From assembly GCA_963771985.1 (NCBI GenBank), contig CAVYVO010000007.1, positions 124,001 to 188,000 of the forward strand: DNA of 64,000 nucleotides, read 5' to 3'. This DNA comes from Trebonia sp963771985. Its GTDB lineage: Bacteria; Actinomycetota; Actinomycetes; Streptosporangiales; Streptosporangiaceae. The notes below the pieces were generated by a model. The model was not told where the DNA came from and ran no database searches. It was given only the letters and a program-made list of their open reading frames with translations. Positions 50,726 through 60,167 of the stretch are shown here, piece after piece (within the stretch, counting starts at the first letter, position 1; every line of letters starts with the position of its first letter). The translations under genes and the position numbers were made by a program.

Positions 50726-52288
50726 TCACATGCTCGCGCGTTCGCGGTTGAGTCGTGCATAGGCCTTGTGATTGCGCTGGTAGAACCCGACGAACTCCCG
50801 GAACAGCTTGTCGTAGAGCCCTTTCTGCGCCGGGTCTGGCTCATAGCTCCTTGCCACCCGGACCAGGTCCGGTACCTGGTCGAACGTGAGTTCGCCGAGC
50901 GCGACCGCCGCCAGCAGGCCAGCTCCCCGCGCGTTCGCGTTCACCGGGTCGGCGACCTGCTCGATGGTGCGGTCGAGCACGTCGGCGAAGATCTGGCACC
51001 ACACGTCCGAGCGCGCGCCGCCGCCGATGAACCGGATCGGCTCGAGCCGGTGCCGGGTGAAGCGCTCGACAGCCCCGAGCAGCCAGCGGGTATTGAGCGC
51101 CACCCCTTCGAAGACCGCCCGTACCAGATCGTCGCGGCTGGCCGACAGCGACAGGTTGTGGAATCCGCCGCGCACAGACCGGTCTTCCACGGGGGTCCGT
51201 TCGCCGTACAGCCACGGGGTGAAGATCACTCCGCCGCTTCCGGCCGGGGCCTGCCCCGCCATCTTGTCGAATTCGCGGTAGGCGGGGGGCGGGCCGCCGC
51301 TGAACATCACCTGGTCGCGCAGGAACTCCAGGGCGGCGCCCGCTGTCTCCTGCTCGTCGGCGACGAAGTACCGCTGTGGTATCGGCGAGGGCAGCGAGGC
51401 CATGTTGTGCAGCAGGTCGGTCTTCTTGAACGGCACGTGACAGGTCAGCCAGGATGATGTGCCGACGTACAGGTGCGCCTGGTAGTCCCGGGTGGCCCCG
51501 GCCCCGATCGCCGCCGAATGAAGGTCAGGCGTGCCGACCACGACCGGGATGCCCGCCGGGACGCCGAGCGCGTCCGCTGGCCCGGGTGACAGCGGGCCGA
51601 GGATGTCGGTGGCGGCCAGCAGTTCCGGCAGTCGCGACTGCTCGATCCCGGCCAGCCGCAGCAGCGCCGGGTCGTAGCGGATGCGGTCCGGGTGGCGGTT
51701 GTCGGTCACCCAGTGCAGCGCGATCGAGTCGAATGATGCCGCCGCCCGCCCGGTGAGACAGACGTTCAGCCAGTCTTTGGGTTCTAGGAACAGGTGCGCC
51801 CGCCGGTAGGTCTCCGGCTCCTCGTGCTTGAGCCACAGGATGTGGGCGATGGAATCCTTGCCGCTTTGCGCGGGGATCCCGGCCGTGGTGCGCAGCCATC
51901 GTGCCAGCTTGACCACGCCGTAGCCCCGCACCCGCACGGCACCGCCGGTGACGCGCCGCACGTACGGCGCGCCGCGCGAGTCCATCCAGATGATCGCTGC
52001 GCGGACGGGCTGGCCGTGTTCATCGACCGGCACGGTCCCCGACCACTGGGCGGTGCACGAGACGGCCGCCACCGATCGCGCCGGGACGGCGGCCCGTGCC
52101 ATCAGGCGGGACGACGCCCTGGTGACCTGCTCCCACCACCGCTGCGGGTCCTGCTCGGCGCCGCCCCCGGGCAGCAGGGTCACCGTGCACGTCTCCTGCT
52201 CGGAGGCCACGACCTCGCCTTCCATGGATACCAGGGCGACTTTCAGCGCCGAGGTGCCCAGGTCGATGCCGAGGACGTGACGTGTCAT
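50726..52288 (-). CDS. FGGY-family carbohydrate kinase (xylulokinase-like)
   Basis: The 520-residue kinase has N-terminal HVLGIDLGTSALKVALVS, MDSRGAPYVRR, phosphate-2 VVVGTPDLHSAAIGAG and C-terminal FIGGGARSDVWCQIFADVLD. It phosphorylates a sugar or sugar alcohol; substrate cannot be read from motifs. It starts 3 nt after the PLP lyase stop and closes the MFS-lyase-kinase operon. Confidence 0.9.
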   Translation of the reverse strand: MTRHVLGIDLGTSALKVALVSMEGEVVASEQETCTVTLLPGGGAEQDPQRWWEQVTRASSRLMARAAVPARSVAAVSCTAQWSGTVPVDEHGQPVRAAIIWMDSRGAPYVRRVTGGAVRVRGYGVVKLARWLRTTAGIPAQSGKDSIAHILWLKHEEPETYRRAHLFLEPKDWLNVCLTGRAAASFDSIALHWVTDNRHPDRIRYDPALLRLAGIEQSRLPELLAATDILGPLSPGPADALGVPAGIPVVVGTPDLHSAAIGAGATRDYQAHLYVGTSSWLTCHVPFKKTDLLHNMASLPSPIPQRYFVADEQETAGAALEFLRDQVMFSGGPPPAYREFDKMAGQAPAGSGGVIFTPWLYGERTPVEDRSVRGGFHNLSLSASRDDLVRAVFEGVALNTRWLLGAVERFTRHRLEPIRFIGGGARSDVWCQIFADVLDRTIEQVADPVNANARGAGLLAAVALGELTFDQVPDLVRVARSYEPDPAQKGLYDKLFREFVGFYQRNHKAYARLNRERASM

Positions 52289-52290
52289 GC

Positions 52291-53688
52291 CTATACCTCG
52301 AAAAGCATATCGAGGTAACCGGTGAGCAGCTCGCGGACGACCTCCGCGGGCAGCGCGGCGGCCATCCCGTAGACCGGAGCCATCCCGGTGCTGACACCCG
52401 GATTGGACCGGACTTCCTGGACCGATTCGGCCAGGTCGGCGAGGAAGCGGTCGGCCACCCCGGGCAAGGTGTGGCGCAGCGTGACCGCGATGTGGACCGC
52501 GGCTGGCCGCTGCAGGCCGTTCAGGCTCCAGCCGCGGCGGCTCATGTTCTCCATGACCTGGTAGACGTCAAGATCGTCGTCGGCGGCGAACGCGGTCACC
52601 CACAGCGGGTCGCCGAGCACGTGCAGGCCGGGTATGGCCGCGACCCCGTCCCGTATTCTCGCGCCGGTCTCCAGGATCCGCCGGGCCGCTTCCAGGTAGC
52701 CGCTTTCCCCGATCGAGACCATGGCCGCCCAGCACGTAGCGGACAGGGCGCCGGGCCGGCTGCCGGCGAAGGTGGGGGACAGATATAGCCCGCCCGGCCA
52801 GTCGGTCAGCGTGTAGTACTGGAACTGACGCAGTTCCCTGCCCCGGTACAGCACTACCGACGAGCCCTTAGCCGCGTAACCGTACTTGTGTGTGTCGGCC
52901 GATATCGAGGTCACGCCGGGCAGCCGGAAGTCGAAGGGCGGCACTGGGTAGCCCAGCCGTTCGGCCCACGGCAGGATGAAACCACCAAGGCAGGCGTCGA
53001 CGTGGCAGGCGACGCCACGGTCGGCTGCCAGCGCCGCGATCTCAGGGATCGGGTCGATCACGCCGTGCGGGAACGTCGGCGCCGACCCCACGACGACAGC
53101 CGTCCGCTCGGTCACGGCAGCGGCCAGCGCGCCCGGATCGGCCTTGAAATCATCGCCGACCGGAACCCGCACCAGCGGCATATCGAAGAATCGGGCGGCC
53201 TTGTCGAACGCCGCGTGCGCGGTGACCGGCGCGACGATCTCCGGCGCGGCGATGCCGCGGCGCTCGCGGGCAAAGTCCCGGTAGGTCTTCATCGCCAGCA
53301 GGATGCTCTCGGTCCCGCCCGAACTCACCGTGCCAGCTACCGGCGCCTCGGGTGCGGCATGGCCGGCCCCGAGCATGGCCGCGGTCATCGCGACGATCTC
53401 CGCCTCGAACTTGGTGGCGCTTGGCCATAGGTCCGGGTGGAGTGGGTTGCTCTGCGACTGCACCGTGTATATCCGGCTGAGGAACGCCACGTGTTCCGGG
53501 TCGCCGTGGTAGACAGCCCCGGACGCATAGCCCTCCCGCCATGTGCGTTCCTCAGCCGAGGCCAGTCGCTCGACCAGGCCGGTCACCTCGGATCTGGCCA
53601 GGCCCTCGGCCGGCAGTTCCCGGAAGGACGGGAACTGGTCCCGGTACGGCTTGAGCTGGTGTTCCAGATCGGCCATCGGATCGGTCAC
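52291..53688 (-). CDS. PLP-dependent lyase, sphingosine-1-phosphate-lyase-like
   Basis: The 465-residue fold-type I enzyme has GTVSSGGTESILLAMKTYRD, HVDACLGGFILPWAE and the PLP lysine in SADTHKYGYAAKGSSVV. This is the sphingosine-phosphate lyase/tyrosine decarboxylase family; family members cleave C-C bonds of phosphorylated amino alcohols or decarboxylate amino acids. Next to a sugar kinase, an aldolase-like cleavage of a phosphorylated amino-sugar alcohol is a reasonable guess. GTG 53688 overlaps the transporter stop. Confidence 0.85.
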   Translation of the reverse strand: MTDPMADLEHQLKPYRDQFPSFRELPAEGLARSEVTGLVERLASAEERTWREGYASGAVYHGDPEHVAFLSRIYTVQSQSNPLHPDLWPSATKFEAEIVAMTAAMLGAGHAAPEAPVAGTVSSGGTESILLAMKTYRDFARERRGIAAPEIVAPVTAHAAFDKAARFFDMPLVRVPVGDDFKADPGALAAAVTERTAVVVGSAPTFPHGVIDPIPEIAALAADRGVACHVDACLGGFILPWAERLGYPVPPFDFRLPGVTSISADTHKYGYAAKGSSVVLYRGRELRQFQYYTLTDWPGGLYLSPTFAGSRPGALSATCWAAMVSIGESGYLEAARRILETGARIRDGVAAIPGLHVLGDPLWVTAFAADDDLDVYQVMENMSRRGWSLNGLQRPAAVHIAVTLRHTLPGVADRFLADLAESVQEVRSNPGVSTGMAPVYGMAAALPAEVVRELLTGYLDMLFEV

Positions 53689-54884
53689 GAGGATCCCCCT
53701 TCACGTGTGATTCCCACGCCTCGTGCTGGCAGCCTGGTGGCCAGCGCGAGTCCGGCTAGGCATGCCACTGAGAGGGCACCGAGCGATAGGTACGGGTTCC
53801 CGAGCGTGGCCTGGATGATCAGCACCAGGACCACGCCACCAAGATTCCCGGCGAGCAGCAAGAACCCGGCCGCCCCGCCTGCACGTTCGGGTCCGGCGTG
53901 AAGTTCCGACCAATCCAGCACGACCGGCAGGCCGGCCAGCAGGAAGAAACCCGCGACGAACAAGGCGACGCCGCCGAAGACCGGGGTGCGCACGACGGCG
54001 ATCATGGCGAAGGCCGCCCCCGTCACCACCACCGCGGTCTCCAGCATGCCCCGCCGCCGGTCACGGCGCGCGACGATGCCCGGCAGCAGCGCGCCGCCGG
54101 CGACCCCGCCCACGGTCATGATCGCGATCAGGGCGCCGCTCGCGCCGCCGTGCCCGAAGTGCGTGAGGATGGAGTCGAGCCACGTCGCGACCGCGTTGAA
54201 CACGCCCATCCCGACGAACAGCAGGCCGGCCAGCACCCACATGAACCCGTCGCCCCGCAGCCAGCGCAGGGACACCGCCACCGACGGATCGCCCGCGACC
54301 TCCGCAGGCGCGCGGACCGCGGCCAGCACCCACAGGGCGGCAACGACCGCTACCACGGCCTGGACCCGCAGCAGGAGCGTCAGGCCTCCGGCGCGGAGCA
54401 GCGGCTCGCCCGACAGAACAGCGGCGAGAATGCCCGCATACAAGGCCACGCTGCCGACCGAGACCGCCAAAGTCCGCTCCCTGGCCGGGAAGTACCGGCC
54501 GGCGACCTTGGTGATCGAGTTGAGCACGAACGGCTGGCCGGCCGCGGTTACCAACTGGCCCGCGATCGCCCAGCCGTACGACGTCGGCCCGACCAGGCGC
54601 AGCAGGCCGCCGGCGCCGGTCAAGGCCGCGCCCAGGCTTAGCGCCCGCCCGAACCGGGCGTCGAGCCAACGGCCGGCTGGCAGCGCCAGGATGACGTACA
54701 CCAGCGGGAAGATCCCGGCCAGATCGCCCACCGCTCCCTCTGACACCCCCATGAGCTGATGGGTCTGCGTCGTGATCGGCGCGTAGGCAAGCCACAGCCA
54801 CTGGGTGCACGCGGTCAGCAGTGCGAAGCCAGCCAGGATTACCCACCGGTTCATCTGCACCAATGCGACGGTCCGCGCAGCCAT
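53685..54884 (-). CDS. MFS transporter
   Basis: The 399-residue protein has 12 predicted membrane helices. It begins RWVILAGFALLTACTQWLWL and has PAGRWLDARFGRALSLGAAL (helix 2-3 loop) and IAIMTVGGVAGGALLPGIVA. The QWLWLAYAPITTQ stretch recalls FLVCR-type porters. Substrate is unknown; the operon suggests uptake of the compound that the kinase and lyase use. ATG 54884 follows GGAG; earlier frame starts run into R/A-rich sequence and are rejected. Confidence 0.85.
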   Translation of the reverse strand: MAARTVALVQMNRWVILAGFALLTACTQWLWLAYAPITTQTHQLMGVSEGAVGDLAGIFPLVYVILALPAGRWLDARFGRALSLGAALTGAGGLLRLVGPTSYGWAIAGQLVTAAGQPFVLNSITKVAGRYFPARERTLAVSVGSVALYAGILAAVLSGEPLLRAGGLTLLLRVQAVVAVVAALWVLAAVRAPAEVAGDPSVAVSLRWLRGDGFMWVLAGLLFVGMGVFNAVATWLDSILTHFGHGGASGALIAIMTVGGVAGGALLPGIVARRDRRRGMLETAVVVTGAAFAMIAVVRTPVFGGVALFVAGFFLLAGLPVVLDWSELHAGPERAGGAAGFLLLAGNLGGVVLVLIIQATLGNPYLSLGALSVACLAGLALATRLPARGVGITREGGSS

Positions 54885-56242
54885 TGCCTGCTCCGCTCTC
54901 GCGCACGCTCTCGCGCGCCTGTGGCCATCTTCGTTCCCGCGAGGCCGTTGCGCCACTACCGCCTGCCACAACGAACGTCACCCCACCCGGCCCGCCGACA
55001 TAGCGCCACAGCGACTACAGAACCAAGGGTGATCCGATGGCAAGCCGAGCCGGAGCACAGGGCCGCCTGGGCCGGCAGCATCCTGAAGCAGCTATGACAG
55101 GTACCTCAGCCGGGCGCGCAATTCCAGCAGACGTTCAGGGCTGTTCCACGTGACGGCTACCCGCCATCCCCTCGCAGTGGTAAAGGCCAGACCCTCTTCC
55201 CATAACGGACCGTGGCGCCTCCCCAGCCCTCCAGCACGCCTCCAGCGGAGCGGGCCGGCCATCCGCAGGGGCGAGCGCGCTTCAGCTTGACGCCGGCGAG
55301 GCGGTAATCGGGGTCGGTGACCAGAGTGCGCGCGATGTCGGCGTCCACGGCGGGCGTGGTCTGGTAGTTGAACGCGATCGTCGACGGCACGCTCAACTGG
55401 CCTTACAGGTGGAAGATTCCGAAGGAGAACGGTCCTGCGGTGATCGTTGCCTGGTCCACAGTGACGCCGGTGTGCTTTACCGCGGTCGCGCTGGCCAGTC
55501 CGGGGCGGTCGTGCGGCAGGATGTGAGCGCGGCCGCCGGGGTTGATGATCACCAGGAACCGGCCGCCGCGAAGATAGGCGAGGGGATATGCGTCGTGCAG
55601 GATCTCCAGGCCGCCGCCGGCTCTGTCGCATATTTCTGGATGATAACGGAGCCCTGACGCCGCCCTCCGCCGTATTTTCCTTATGAACGCCCCGAGATCG
55701 AACTAACGTGAAAGATAACCGGCCTCATAGGGCGTGATATCCTTCACGTTATCGAAAACCGGCGAGGAGCGGGACACCGGACGGCCGCCAGCGCACGATC
55801 GGGCCGTTACTTTCCAGTTATATGAGCCAGAGCCCCGCCGCCGGGCCCGGGTCCGGCGTGCGCGCGCCGGAGCGCGATCAGGTCCCTGACGGTGCGCGGG
55901 AGCGAGCTCTGGTCGGCACGCTGCCCGGCGACGGTGGGGCGCCGCGGGTCCGGATCGACCGGCAGGCAGAGGTTTGCGGCCGGGGCGGCGGAAAATCCCG
56001 CATTGGGGCTCGAGCCCCATTGCATGGGGGTGCGTGAGCCGGCCCGGTTGTAGCCGGAAGCCATGACGCTGCCTTCGGTGTCGCGGAGGCCGGGAACATG
56101 GCGCATGCCGATCTCGTCGCCGTAGTAGATCGCCGGCAGGGTCGGGAAGGTGAGGTGGAACGCGAAGGCGGGCGGCAGCAGCGCCACCGGACGGCCGGCA
56201 AGCGGTCAATAATTCTGTCGTGGGCTTGTAAGGAGTGGCTTG
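54885..56242. other. decayed region between the two halves of the sugar cluster
   Basis: It contains a broken GH13 gene (55403-56205) and a fragment further left (55092-55400) that reads as TIAFNYQTTPAVDADIARTL in one frame and GLAFTTARGWRVAVTWNSPE in another, so it is a frameshifted remnant I cannot name. No intact gene is present. Rightmost is the promoter/SD of the aldolase gene (AAGGAG at 56230-56235). Confidence 0.6.
55403..56205 (-). pseudogene. broken GH13 alpha-glucosidase/trehalose-synthase-like gene
   Basis: Two collinear minus-strand fragments are recognisable. The first (55807-56190) has HLTFPTLPAIYYGDEIGM, RTPMQWGSSPNAGFS and RDLIALRRAHAG, the end of the catalytic barrel. The second (about 55403-55640) has PLAYLRGGRFLVIINPGGR and ITAGPFSFGIFHL before TAA, the C-terminal beta domain. 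The N-terminal two thirds are missing and the parts are in different frames, so the gene is dead. Confidence 0.8.
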
Positions 56243-56941
56243 ATGATCGACTTCTCGGATCGCGTTCAGGTGGCTGGCGCGATCCAGTACACAAACGTCA
56301 ATCCCGATCTGACCCGCGAGGGCGTCGTGGCGCACCTGGAGACGTGCGTGCGCTACGGGTTTAACGCGGCGATGATCGGGCCGTGCTGGGTTTCGCTGGC
56401 CGTCGATGTGCTGAGAGGCACCGGTGTGCGGATCGCGAGCACGCTGAACTTCCCGCAGGCGAACGACACGCTGGCGATGAAGCTCGCCGCTTTGCGCGAG
56501 CTCGTGCGGGCCGGTGCTCAGGAGTTCGACTTTCCGCCGAATCCGGGATATCTGGTCGGTGGTATGGAAGCGGAGTACGCGCAGGAACTGCGTGAGATCG
56601 CCGGGCTTGCCCATGCCGAGGGGCTCGTCGTCAAGGCGATGCTGGAGTTCGGGTTCCTGGACCAGGACCAGAAGGCGCGGGCGGCGCAGCTGGCCTGCGA
56701 GGCGGGGATCGACTGGGTCAAGCAATCGAGCGGCTGGGGACGGGGTGGGATCGCCGCCACGGTCGAGGACGTGGCGCTGCTGAGGGCCAACATCACGCCG
56801 CCGTGCCGCGTCAAGGTGTCGGGCAAGGTCAACACGGTCGAAAAGATGCAGTCGCTGTTTCAGGCTGGCGCGGAGCTGGTCGGAACGAGCTCAGGACCGG
56901 CGATCGTCGACGGCGTCGCGGGCGATCCGGATGCCTACTAA
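56243..56941 (+). CDS. deoC: DeoC-like deoxyribose-phosphate aldolase family protein
   Basis: The 232-residue TIM barrel has the DeoC Schiff-base region IDWVKQSSGWGRGGIAATVE (Lys in VKxSSG) and C-terminal CRVKVSGKVNTVEKMQSLF, then VGTSSGPAIV. Family enzymes split 2-deoxyribose-5-phosphate or similar sugar phosphates. ATG 56243 has AAGGAG 7 nt before it. The exact substrate may differ from deoxyribose, as the first strands (DRVQVAGAIQYTNVNPDLT) are divergent. Confidence 0.82.
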   Translation: MIDFSDRVQVAGAIQYTNVNPDLTREGVVAHLETCVRYGFNAAMIGPCWVSLAVDVLRGTGVRIASTLNFPQANDTLAMKLAALRELVRAGAQEFDFPPNPGYLVGGMEAEYAQELREIAGLAHAEGLVVKAMLEFGFLDQDQKARAAQLACEAGIDWVKQSSGWGRGGIAATVEDVALLRANITPPCRVKVSGKVNTVEKMQSLFQAGAELVGTSSGPAIVDGVAGDPDAY

Positions 56942-56970
56942 GGCCGCGGGCCTGGCACGCTCGCGTCGGC

Positions 56971-57918
56971 GTGATCGGCAGCTACGCGAAGGCTCTCGTG
57001 ATGACCGCCGATCGGATCCCTGTGGCCGGCGAGACGCTGCTGGGGCGCGACTACCGCCAGACGTTCGGCGGCAAGGGCTCGGACATGGCGGTACAGGCGG
57101 CGCGTCTGGGAGCCTCGGTGGCGTTCGCCGGCGTCGTCGGCGATGACGCGTTCGGCGCGGAATTCGCGTCACTGATGAGGGACGAGGGTGTAGATGTCAG
57201 CCACCTGCGCGTGACCGATCAGCAGCCGACCGGGGTGGGCTTCATCGTCAAGGACGAGCAGGGGACGAACGTGATCGTCGTCGATATGGGCGCCAACCAG
57301 CTGTTCGGCAGGCGGGACATCGATGACGCGCGCAAGCTGCTGACCGGCTGCGACGTCGTCCTCGCGCAGCTCGAGATCCCGCTCGACACCGCCCTCTACG
57401 GCCTGGCGGTCGCCAAGCAGGGCGGCGCGCGAACGATCTTGAACCCGGCGCCGGCCGTCGACCTGCGCTCCTGCGATCTGTCGACCGTGGACGTGCTGAC
57501 GCCGAACCAGACCGAGGCACGGCTGCTGCTCGGCCTGCCGCCGGACGACGGCCGCGATGACGCGGAGATCGCCGAGGCGTTGCTGGCGCAGGGCGCTTCA
57601 GCGGTCGTGGTCACACGTGGCGGCGAGGGCGCGACCCTGTTCGAGCGCCCGGACGCCGGCGCGGGCGGCGCGGCGCGGACGACTGAGATCGCACCGTTCC
57701 AGGTCGCGGTCATCGACTCCAATGGTGCCGGTGACAGCTTCAACGCCGGGCTGGCTGTCGCTCTCGCCGAGGGGAAGGGCCTTGCCGATGCGGCGATCTT
57801 CGCCAGCGCCGTGGCAGGCCTGTGTTGCGAGCACTGGGAGACGGTTCCCTCCTACCAGACGCGCGCGACGGTCGACGCGTTCCTGGAGGCCGCCGCCTCC
57901 GCGATTCGGGAGGTGTGA
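56971..57918 (+). CDS. ribokinase-like carbohydrate kinase (PfkB family)
   Basis: The 315-residue kinase has GETLLGRDYRQTFGGKGSDM (substrate/PfkB-1 region) and the catalytic DSNGAGDSFNAGLAVAL (PfkB-2). The N-terminus begins directly at the first beta strand (GVIGSYAKALVM): GTG 56971 is the only usable start and no SD precedes it; the normal first strand residues lie upstream without a start codon. Coupling to the aldolase gene 29 nt upstream may compensate. It ends 2 nt before an RbsD-like remnant. Confidence 0.82.
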   Translation: MIGSYAKALVMTADRIPVAGETLLGRDYRQTFGGKGSDMAVQAARLGASVAFAGVVGDDAFGAEFASLMRDEGVDVSHLRVTDQQPTGVGFIVKDEQGTNVIVVDMGANQLFGRRDIDDARKLLTGCDVVLAQLEIPLDTALYGLAVAKQGGARTILNPAPAVDLRSCDLSTVDVLTPNQTEARLLLGLPPDDGRDDAEIAEALLAQGASAVVVTRGGEGATLFERPDAGAGGAARTTEIAPFQVAVIDSNGAGDSFNAGLAVALAEGKGLADAAIFASAVAGLCCEHWETVPSYQTRATVDAFLEAAASAIREV

Positions 57919-57920
57919 GA

Positions 57921-58100
57921 TGAGAACAGGCCGGATCCTGAATCCCGGGCCTGGCGGGCCTGCTCTGGCGCCGTCGGTGACCTGGACGGCACCTGTGCTG
58001 GCACGCGTCGGCTGTCGTGCGGCTGGATGCGGGTAGCCGCGGATGCAGGTCACGGGTCCCGGCGGGTGCCCGTCCCCGGTCGCTGGGATGGGCGCATGAG
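57921..58100 (+). pseudogene. probable D-ribose pyranase (RbsD) remnant
   Basis: The ATG two nt after the ribokinase stop opens MRTGRILNPG, the characteristic RbsD start, but the frame then runs into TAG after 38 codons. A +1 frame around 57,990-58,050 (SAVVRLDAG) is similar to the next RbsD strand. RbsD-ribokinase pairs are standard, so a frameshifted rbsD is likely. Confidence 0.42.
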
Positions 58101-58137
58101 CCGGGCCGCGTGAGCGTTCGCCCGGCAACCGCGTGTG

Positions 58138-59374
58138 CTAGGGTCCGGCCGGGCTCAGCAGGCCACGCATGGCCTGCCAGACGTCAGGGTGGTTGAGCAG
58201 GTCGAAGTGGTGCATTCCGCCGAGCCCGCGGCTCAGCTCGACGGAGAACGGGATAGTCTGGCGCGGGCCGCGGCGCCCGTGCGCGCTGGCGGGCTGGACC
58301 AGCAGGTCGCCGGCGACGGCACCGACCGGACTGGCCGGATCGGCGGTCACGGTGGCGCTGATGGCGTAGTGGTTCGCGCCTTCCAGCAGCGGCACGCCGC
58401 CCCGGTGATCGCGCAGGCAGCGGTCCTGGTCGCAACCGGTCCAGTCGTCATCGAGCAGGTACCCGTGGCGCAGGTCCTTGACCGAGGCCGGGCCGGCGGC
58501 CAGGGACGCGAACGGCCTAGTTTCGGGTATCTGGCCCAGCGCCCGGCCGGCGAGCCCGGCGGCGCGGGCAAGCGGGGCACCCAGGTGCGGCGACCCCAGG
58601 TAGAACACGTGGTGGACATGGTTCTGTCCAGGCGGCGCGTGCTTCCCGGCCGTAGTGGCAGGCGCTGCGGATGACCAGGCCGCCCATGGAGTGGCCCGCC
58701 AGCAAGATCTCATCCACCGGCACTGGCCAGGCCGCCACCAGACCGTCCAGCAGATCGGCCAGGTCGTGACCGCTGGCGGATATGTGCCGGCCGGTGTTGT
58801 ACCGGATGTAGACCGGGGTGTAGCCGAATTCTGCCTGCAGGCAATGGCCATAGGGGACCGACTGGCCCGTTCGCCGTTGCCAGGAGTCCTCCGTCTCGGC
58901 GAGCCCGTGGATGAAGACCGCGACCTTGGGCGCAGGGTCCGGGAAGGCGGCCGCGATCTGCTCAGCGGTCAGGCCGACATCGCATCCGTCTGCCCGCACC
59001 GCCATGCCGATGGCCAGCGGGGCCAGGTCGGCGCCCAGCCGGTCACCAGCGACCGCGTTCAGCACGGCGAGCGCCAGGTTGCCTCCCGGCTCACGTCCGG
59101 CAGGTCGGCCGGCGGCGCCAAGGACAGACCCGGCCGCTCCGCCCGCCGTCCCTGCCGCCAGGCCGGCACCCCGGACCGCGCGATAAGCGCCGCGCGCCAC
59201 GCCGTCATGAACAAGCCGGGCCGGCGTCCCCGCCAGCCCGGCCGGGGCAAAGGCCCGGTCGGCGATGACCTGGTGCACCCGCTCGATGCGGGCCACCAGC
59301 CCGGCAAACACCAGGCCGCCCAGCCTGCCCATCGCGCGAAGTTCCACTGGTGTCAACGTCTGCCTCCACTCCAT
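58138..59374 (-). pseudogene. alpha/beta-hydrolase (PGAP1-like lipase) gene with a frameshift
   Basis: Frame 1, from ATG 59374, covers MEWRQTLTPVELRAMGRLGG, oxyanion KVAVFIHGLAETEDSWQ and the nucleophile elbow AGHSMGGLVIRSACHYG. Frame 2, from about 58,650 to TAG 58138, continues HVHHVFYLGSPHLGAPLARA, then HYAISATVTADPASPVGAVA and GMHHFDLLNHPDVWQAM (catalytic His). Both halves are well conserved and join near 58,615-58,635 with a one-base shift. Either a recent inactivation or a sequencing error. Confidence 0.82.
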
Positions 59375-59554
59375 ACCGCCAGGCGACGATCCGCGCCTTC
59401 TATTGCACCTATTGCACCTCGGACGGCAGCAGGCGGCAAGGACGCAGGCCCGAGCACCGGAAGCGGCGCGGCAGCACCTCTCCACGGGCACGGCCGGGTA
59501 ACCGCAGCAAGCGATGGAGTACTCGCGGAACGGAATCGACCTGCCGGTCCGGGG

Positions 59555-60016
59555 TCACTCGCCGGGGTCGGCGGAGGTGCCGTGAATGCGGCGGTCGAGC
59601 AGGCGCAGGAATTCCGGGTCGTCGTCCGGGCCCTTGGGAACGATCCAGCCGCCCGGCGCGGCCTGCCCGTCCATGACTGTCCCGTCGGGGTCGGCCTGCC
59701 TTGAGCGGCCGGCCGGGTGGCGGGCGACGGCCGCGTCGGCCGCCGTCCCGTTCATGTACCAGGTGAGGCCGGTGTCGCGGCCGGCAGGAGAAGTCCCGCG
59801 GTTGAGCTGGGTGGCGGCCCAGGACTTGGTTCGCCATGCCCGGCGGGCGATCAGCCAGGCGATCGCGCCCACGATGAACGTCGCGATGATGATGATGAGC
59901 CAGGCGGTCTTCGGCAGGCGACGGTATTCGGAGGCGGGCGTCAGCGCCGCGTCGGCGAGGCAGTACAGCCAGCAGCCATCCAGAAATAGGACAAACAGGA
60001 CACCTGACAGCAGCAT
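59555..60016 (-). CDS. PLDc_N-domain membrane protein
   Basis: The 153-residue protein has two membrane helices (about 1-23 and 38-58) with the connecting YRRLPKTAWLIIIIATF, the PLDc_N signature, and a hydrophilic tail. The domain is found on cardiolipin synthases and on stand-alone small proteins of unknown role. ATG 60016. Confidence 0.8.
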   Translation of the reverse strand: MLLSGVLFVLFLDGCWLYCLADAALTPASEYRRLPKTAWLIIIIATFIVGAIAWLIARRAWRTKSWAATQLNRGTSPAGRDTGLTWYMNGTAADAAVARHPAGRSRQADPDGTVMDGQAAPGGWIVPKGPDDDPEFLRLLDRRIHGTSADPGE

Positions 60017-60095
60017 GGCGAAAGCCTAACCTCCTGCATGCAGCCCCGTGCGCTAAATGGCCATCTTTTACCACCAGCGTGTCTAATCACCGTCT

Positions 60096-60110
60096 GTCAC
60101 CCGGGGTGAC
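60096..60110. promoter_or_regulatory. perfect palindrome before the toxin-like gene
   Basis: GTCACCC-G-GGGTGAC is a perfect 7-bp-arm inverted repeat between the two divergent genes, 57 bp upstream of the ATG at 60168. It is well placed to be an operator for either. Confidence 0.4.
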
Positions 60111-60167
60111 GCGATCGTCGTTTGGGAATACTCTGGGCGTTGGGCGAGAAAACAGGGAGTATCCATA

